From URNF01 sp045594105 (lineage in GTDB: Bacteria; Bacillota; Clostridia; Oscillospirales; Acutalibacteraceae): a DNA stretch of 8,575 bases. Positions 6,901-8,575 of this stretch are shown in pieces. The stretch covers positions 1 through 8,575 of the forward strand of contig JAZNXY010000031.1 of the NCBI GenBank assembly GCA_045594105.1. The letters are read 5' to 3'. The notes beneath the pieces were generated by a model. The model was not told the DNA's origin. It saw nothing but the letters and a program-made list of their open reading frames with translations, and did no database searches. How positions within the stretch are numbered: the first letter of the stretch is position 1; the number at the start of each line of letters is the position of its first letter. Both the position numbers and the translations under genes were made by a program.

Positions 6901-8575
6901 GCCTGCAACCAGTCCTGTAATTTTACCGATGCCGCCCACAAGACCGGTCGGTGCTGCAACACCCGTACGCATCAACGGTTTGATAGAAACGTCTGCCAAT
7001 GCACCGTCACTGTTGAGCATTGTAAAGTACATATACCCTGCGGCATCGTCATGGGTCAGTTCCTTATTCGTGACTTCATAGTACACGGTTTTGCCGTCAA
7101 GGGAGGTCACCTTAAGATCCATACGGTTTTTAACCACTTTCAAAGTGACACGCGCCGTACCGACCGAACCACCCGTCCAGGCAATGCGGTTAGCACTGTT
7201 TTCCAGATCCGACCATTTATAATCTGCGGTGACACCGTCGTATATCACCAATTCATTACGAGTAAATACCAAGGTGGTCGCATCCGCATAGGTGCTTGCC
7301 GCATTTCGCAGTTTAGCCGCTTGTTTAGAGCGGAATGTAAAAGCAATAGCACCGCCGGTTTTCGACGAGGCGGTATTGCCGGCACTGTGCTGCGCTATAT
7401 CGAAACTTGCTTCAAAGTCCGCAGCATAGATGACGTTCCCATCTTCTTTGGGAAGAATGGTCATATATTTTCTAAACAGTTCGTTGTTACCGGCACGATT
7501 GAAGGAACAGCGCAACCATCTGCCACCCTGCAATTCCCAGTGCACGTTACCGGGAACAAAGCGGTCTGCCCGTATTTCTTCCGACCCTGTATACGGTGTC
7601 GCCATTTTAGTGGTGGTACCCGTAAGGTCAGTATGATAGAAATCAAATCTTTCGCTTAAGTAGTTGACAATGGCGGTATCGTTTGCATCAAACGCATACT
7701 GTCCCGCTTTGCCGTTGCTCAGCCACGCATTCTCCTTAGACACCTTGCCGAGCGTAATAGCTTTGTCTTTGTTACCGTTATTGCGGTAATACTTGCCGTC
7801 AATCATATCGGTAAGTCCTGCAAAGGACGCCGTAAAGGCATCACTGTCACCCGAGGTGAAATCAATGGGATCACCATTATCATCCAAACGAACAACCTTC
7901 ACAGCGCCGAAATAGGGCAAGCCGTGTTTGATGCCCGCATAGGTGGTGCCGATGTAGATAAGACCGTTTTGAATGGCAATATCGTCTTTGGTAACGTCCA
8001 GCGCAGTGGTACCGTCCGCTAACGTAACGACTGCACGTACTGTACCGTTTTTCACGGTCAGGGTCAAATGCGCTTCGCGAATAGCCACACCTGCGGTTTC
8101 AGTATAATACGGTGCTTTATCCGTATCCTTCGTCGCAGTGAAAGTAGAACCGTTTACGGGCGTATTCAAGTCGTCCAAAAAATACTCGCCGTTGCAAGAA
8201 ATCGAGAACATCGCACCGTCGGTATCGCCGTGTTGTACGCTGTCATAGCCACCGAATTTTACGAATACGGGAGACTGGTTCTGTGGGAAAGACGTCGCAC
8301 TTGCTGTGGTTAATTTGAAATCCAAATCCAGTTGGAAGTTCTTCAAGACCGCTTTGTCTCCATTAGCGTCATTCAGTACATAAGAGTATACAACGTCAAA
8401 CGGGTCCTTCGCAGTACCATCAATGTCCTTCGCAATGTGCAACCATTTGTTCTCGCTCAGCACCATCGTGGGATACATACCGTGACTACCGTGTCCACCC
8501 TGACCGGAGCCGGGCAGATAGCCACTGGCGGTTTCACCTGTTGCGGGCTTATATCCGGAATTCATAAAGCCGGCG
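3964..8575 (-). CDS. Giant multi-domain secreted or surface protein with lectin-like beta modules, 5' end beyond window
   Basis: At least 1533 residues counted from the Met at 8565, but the frame stays open to the right edge (A-G-F precede that Met) and no ribosome binding site precedes it, so the true start lies outside. Residue numbers here count from that Met. Modules: A about 33-236; B about 244-532; an Ig/Fn3-like repeat about 536-606; C about 621-893; D about 909-1137; an unassigned segment about 1140-1235; E about 1238-1487; then a basic/aromatic tail to 1533. Modules D and E have the clearest LamG/concanavalin-like pattern: N-F-x-L-D-Y-D-F, then H-H-M-Q-I-I-V-S-D-G or W-H-H-V-V-I-E-V-K-D-G, then G-G-Y-I-Y-F or G-G-L-V-G-L and a closing strand S-V-K-I-T-D-L. 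No catalytic motif, LPXTG, SLH or dockerin is visible. The likely role is glycan or surface binding, inferred from fold and neighbours. A catalytic domain could lie in the missing N-terminus. Confidence 0.85.
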   Translation of the reverse strand, partial: AGFMNSGYKPATGETASGYLPGSGQGGHGSHGMYPTMVLSENKWLHIAKDIDGTAKDPFDVVYSYVLNDANGDKAVLKNFQLDLDFKLTTASATSFPQNQSPVFVKFGGYDSVQHGDTDGAMFSISCNGEYFLDDLNTPVNGSTFTATKDTDKAPYYTETAGVAIREAHLTLTVKNGTVRAVVTLADGTTALDVTKDDIAIQNGLIYIGTTYAGIKHGLPYFGAVKVVRLDDNGDPIDFTSGDSDAFTASFAGLTDMIDGKYYRNNGNKDKAITLGKVSKENAWLSNGKAGQYAFDANDTAIVNYLSERFDFYHTDLTGTTTKMATPYTGSEEIRADRFVPGNVHWELQGGRWLRCSFNRAGNNELFRKYMTILPKEDGNVIYAADFEASFDIAQHSAGNTASSKTGGAIAFTFRSKQAAKLRNAASTYADATTLVFTRNELVIYDGVTADYKWSDLENSANRIAWTGGSVGTARVTLKVVKNRMDLKVTSLDGKTVYYEVTNKELTHDDAAGYMYFTMLNSDGALADVSIKPLMRTGVAAPTGLVGGIGKITGLVAGASYEYKLTGADTWTTVPAGNTMLTGLETGTYQVRFAGNKYYEASAAVTVDVRNSNINDGYTGEADRFEADFAKLVIGVDAFDAEGYYVPTANDTAINEYLTARFGLFYNNQALTAERAYAGQSSEDFENDPWGGVSQWRVNAGGILQRHGNKLGGEMLRKIEMLTVKAPSGNFAQLKNFEATYTVVDNLHQKGAVTLSFRSAVNDRIAYVKDNRIVLVYPEQETVIIGVDGDGKHGISFGSGDDHGETEKNTYRYVQQEIAALANVNEYTVTVRVVGSEMTVRIADADNHTIWENSNTPATLKRTDAGYLSLGISNGDKGLKSVVITQLDGKGNAVDFGLGTRAPADRYDPENTVFYNFSDAAQMDDFDTWFLPEQNSTRKPLISTTGTADANWHVSNGMMRFKKSSLHRTAEELAAGFEMNGTNWQHDSFMTAYSANMGIAVLKTKQYRNFILDYDFAGNGLWTQAGFGAKNTENGVYWSTIDGGCTFTLEYDGGKGAVDFWYQKEEGSSRTRQAGYFEYNAAGTHHMQIIVSDGKAYMSLDYQKPWEVSLPETYDGGYIYFAANSANAAIDSVKITDLDAKAIVLEDVVDIFEDIEIDRKAGESITFPSVGYGKDANGYEYPMYLIFASAEYRSYKEGDFAFKIGMQPIYNLTLASGYQGAVNVRNNINGDYDATVARKYYFDHPNDFLDFEAYSSEYQPRQNYWSVSDPNRDMYYTAFDGKLIKADEIEDYWNINADSSISPTLVNTQSGWSPVTRLSQFHTLMLKDVNLLNFRLEADLLQEKGGNNHRYNYLILGVQDPTQMYAKLSKKSNSLSTGHETGFLKDEETVKGGVWTFMEREGYFNIAGNLDGGLYERITEEPTGYDFLFDYDPKVWHHVVIEVKDGIMSLQVDDSMKFYFYLDNNAIGGLVGLASHTSAGSFDNFQLTALNANGDEVPFEEGARGWAEQDTVQATYFGWNTERKKWTFDWSKLHKE
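4105..4854 (-). other. Module E: C-terminal LamG-like domain
   Basis: Residues about 1238-1487. Strands include N-F-R-L-E-A-D-L-L (1330-1338), Y-N-Y-L-I-L-G-V-Q (1348-1356), G-Y-F-N-I-A-G (1399-1405), W-H-H-V-V-I-E-V-K-D-G (1433-1443), G-G-L-V-G-L-A-S-H-T (1465-1474) and F-D-N-F-Q-L-T-A-L (1479-1487). This is the clearest LamG pattern in the protein. It is followed by about 45 residues ending F-D-W-S-K-L-H-K-E, with no sorting signal. Confidence 0.7.
4861..5148 (-). other. Unassigned segment between modules D and E
   Basis: Residues about 1140-1235 begin with an acidic stretch (D-V-V-D-I-F-E-D-I-E-I-D) and continue with aromatic-rich strands (Y-P-M-Y-L-I-F-A-S-A-E-Y and F-K-I-G-M-Q-P-I-Y-N-L-T-L). 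I do not recognise it; a small beta domain linking two lectin-like modules is likely from the strand pattern. Confidence 0.4.
5155..5841 (-). other. Module D: LamG / concanavalin-like domain
   Basis: Residues about 909-1137. It starts F-Y-N-F-S-D, continues with W-H-V-S-N-G-M-M-R-F (949-958), N-F-I-L-D-Y-D-F (1006-1013), G-F-G-A (1023-1026), H-H-M-Q-I-I-V-S-D-G-K (1082-1092), G-G-Y-I-Y-F-A-A (1113-1120) and I-D-S-V-K-I-T-D-L (1127-1135). This is the typical order of a LamG or 3-keto-disaccharide-hydrolase-type (DUF1080) jelly roll. No catalytic assignment is made. Confidence 0.7.
5887..6705 (-). repeat. Module C: second copy of the duplicated beta module
   Basis: Residues about 621-893. It carries the same landmarks as module B: F-E-A-D-F-A-K-L (622-629), A-N-D-T-A-I-N-E-Y-L (646-655) followed by A-R-F, S-Q-W-R-V-N-A-G-G (691-699), L-R-K (713-715), N-F-E-A-T-Y (733-738) and G-A-V-T-L-S-F-R-S (748-756). 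It closes with V-V-I-T-Q-L-D-G-K-G-N-A-V-D-F (879-893). The copies are diverged, so the duplication is old or was acquired as separate modules. Confidence 0.65.
6748..6960 (-). other. Ig/Fn3-like repeat between modules B and C
   Basis: Residues about 536-606. The pattern A-P-T-G-L, G-K-I-T-G-L, Y-E-Y-K-L-T-G-A-D-T-W, L-T-G-L-E-T-G-T-Y-Q-V-R-F and a final A-A-V-T-V-D-V resembles the small beta repeats that recur in large clostridial cell-surface proteins. Such repeats usually act as spacers or adhesive modules. It occurs once here. Confidence 0.65.
6970..7836 (-). repeat. Module B: first copy of a duplicated beta module
   Basis: Residues about 244-532. It shares with module C the opening F-x-A-x-F-A-x-L, the block A-N-D-T-A-I-x-x-Y-L-x-x-R-F (294-307), a V-x-W-x-x-x-G-G block (341-348), L-F-R-K (363-366), D-F-E-A (383-386) and G-A-I-A-F-T-F-R-S (405-413). 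It has about 30 extra residues near 255-285 that C lacks. The second half (V-T-L-K-V-V-K-N, then G-Y-M-Y-F-T-M) has the lectin-like strand pattern. Confidence 0.65.
7858..8469 (-). other. Module A: lectin-like beta-sandwich
   Basis: Residues about 33-236 of the giant protein. There are alternating beta-strand patterns: N-F-Q-L-D-L-D-F-K-L (76-85), F-V-K-F-G-G-Y-D (101-108), A-H-L-T-L-T-V-K-N-G (165-174), then G-L-I-Y-I-G (201-206), closing with V-K-V-V-R-L-D-D-N-G (222-231). The order (core strand, 'L-x-V-K-N-G' turn, 'G-x-I-Y-I-G' strand, closing strand) matches modules D and E. A Gly/His-rich stretch (residues 19-30) precedes it. The fold is inferred from pattern only. Confidence 0.55.

Noticed and set aside
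8563..8565. ATG at 8565 as the true start of the giant protein
   Set aside because: The frame continues open to the right edge, there is no ribosome binding site in the ten bases before it, and no signal peptide follows. It is an internal Met.

Overview
The window carries three consecutive genes, all on the minus strand and read from right to left. They are a very large modular secreted or surface protein (open at the right edge), a lipoprotein solute-binding protein of a sugar-type ABC importer, and a secreted glycoside hydrolase of family GH31 (cut off by the left edge). The gaps are 18 and 40 bases, there is no convincing terminator between the genes, and all three frames are intact. They are most simply read as part of one operon. 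No RNA genes, mobile elements, CRISPR arrays or integration sites were seen.

The organism looks like a Gram-positive anaerobe of the Clostridia (Oscillospirales or a similar gut or rumen lineage). This rests on the lipobox with a long, low-complexity Thr/Arg/Glu linker on the binding protein, purine-rich Shine-Dalgarno sites, mid-range base composition, and the pairing of family 1 solute-binding proteins with extracellular glycosidases. It is an inference from style, not a taxonomic assignment.

Region 3964-8575 holds at least 1533 codons of one protein. It is built from about five all-beta, lectin-like (LamG / concanavalin-like) modules, one Ig/Fn3-like repeat and one unassigned segment. Two of the beta modules (about residues 244-532 and 621-893) are visibly related to each other. 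No catalytic signature, LPXTG motif, dockerin or SLH domain is visible in the part seen. Region 2332-3945 encodes the binding protein, with a 21-residue lipoprotein signal, a charged/Thr-rich tether and a periplasmic-binding-protein fold. Region 1-2291 encodes a GH31 enzyme with a Sec signal peptide, intact catalytic acids (D450 and D515) and loops resembling the YihQ-type branch of the family.

Working model (inference): the big protein binds or displays a complex glycan outside the cell, the GH31 enzyme trims alpha-linked sugars from it, and the lipoprotein hands the product to an ABC importer whose permeases are not in this window. The most notable points are the giant multi-lectin protein as partner of an importer lipoprotein and a GH31 enzyme, the unknown substrate of that GH31, and a small inverted repeat that places the GH31 start codon in a stem with its ribosome binding site in the loop.
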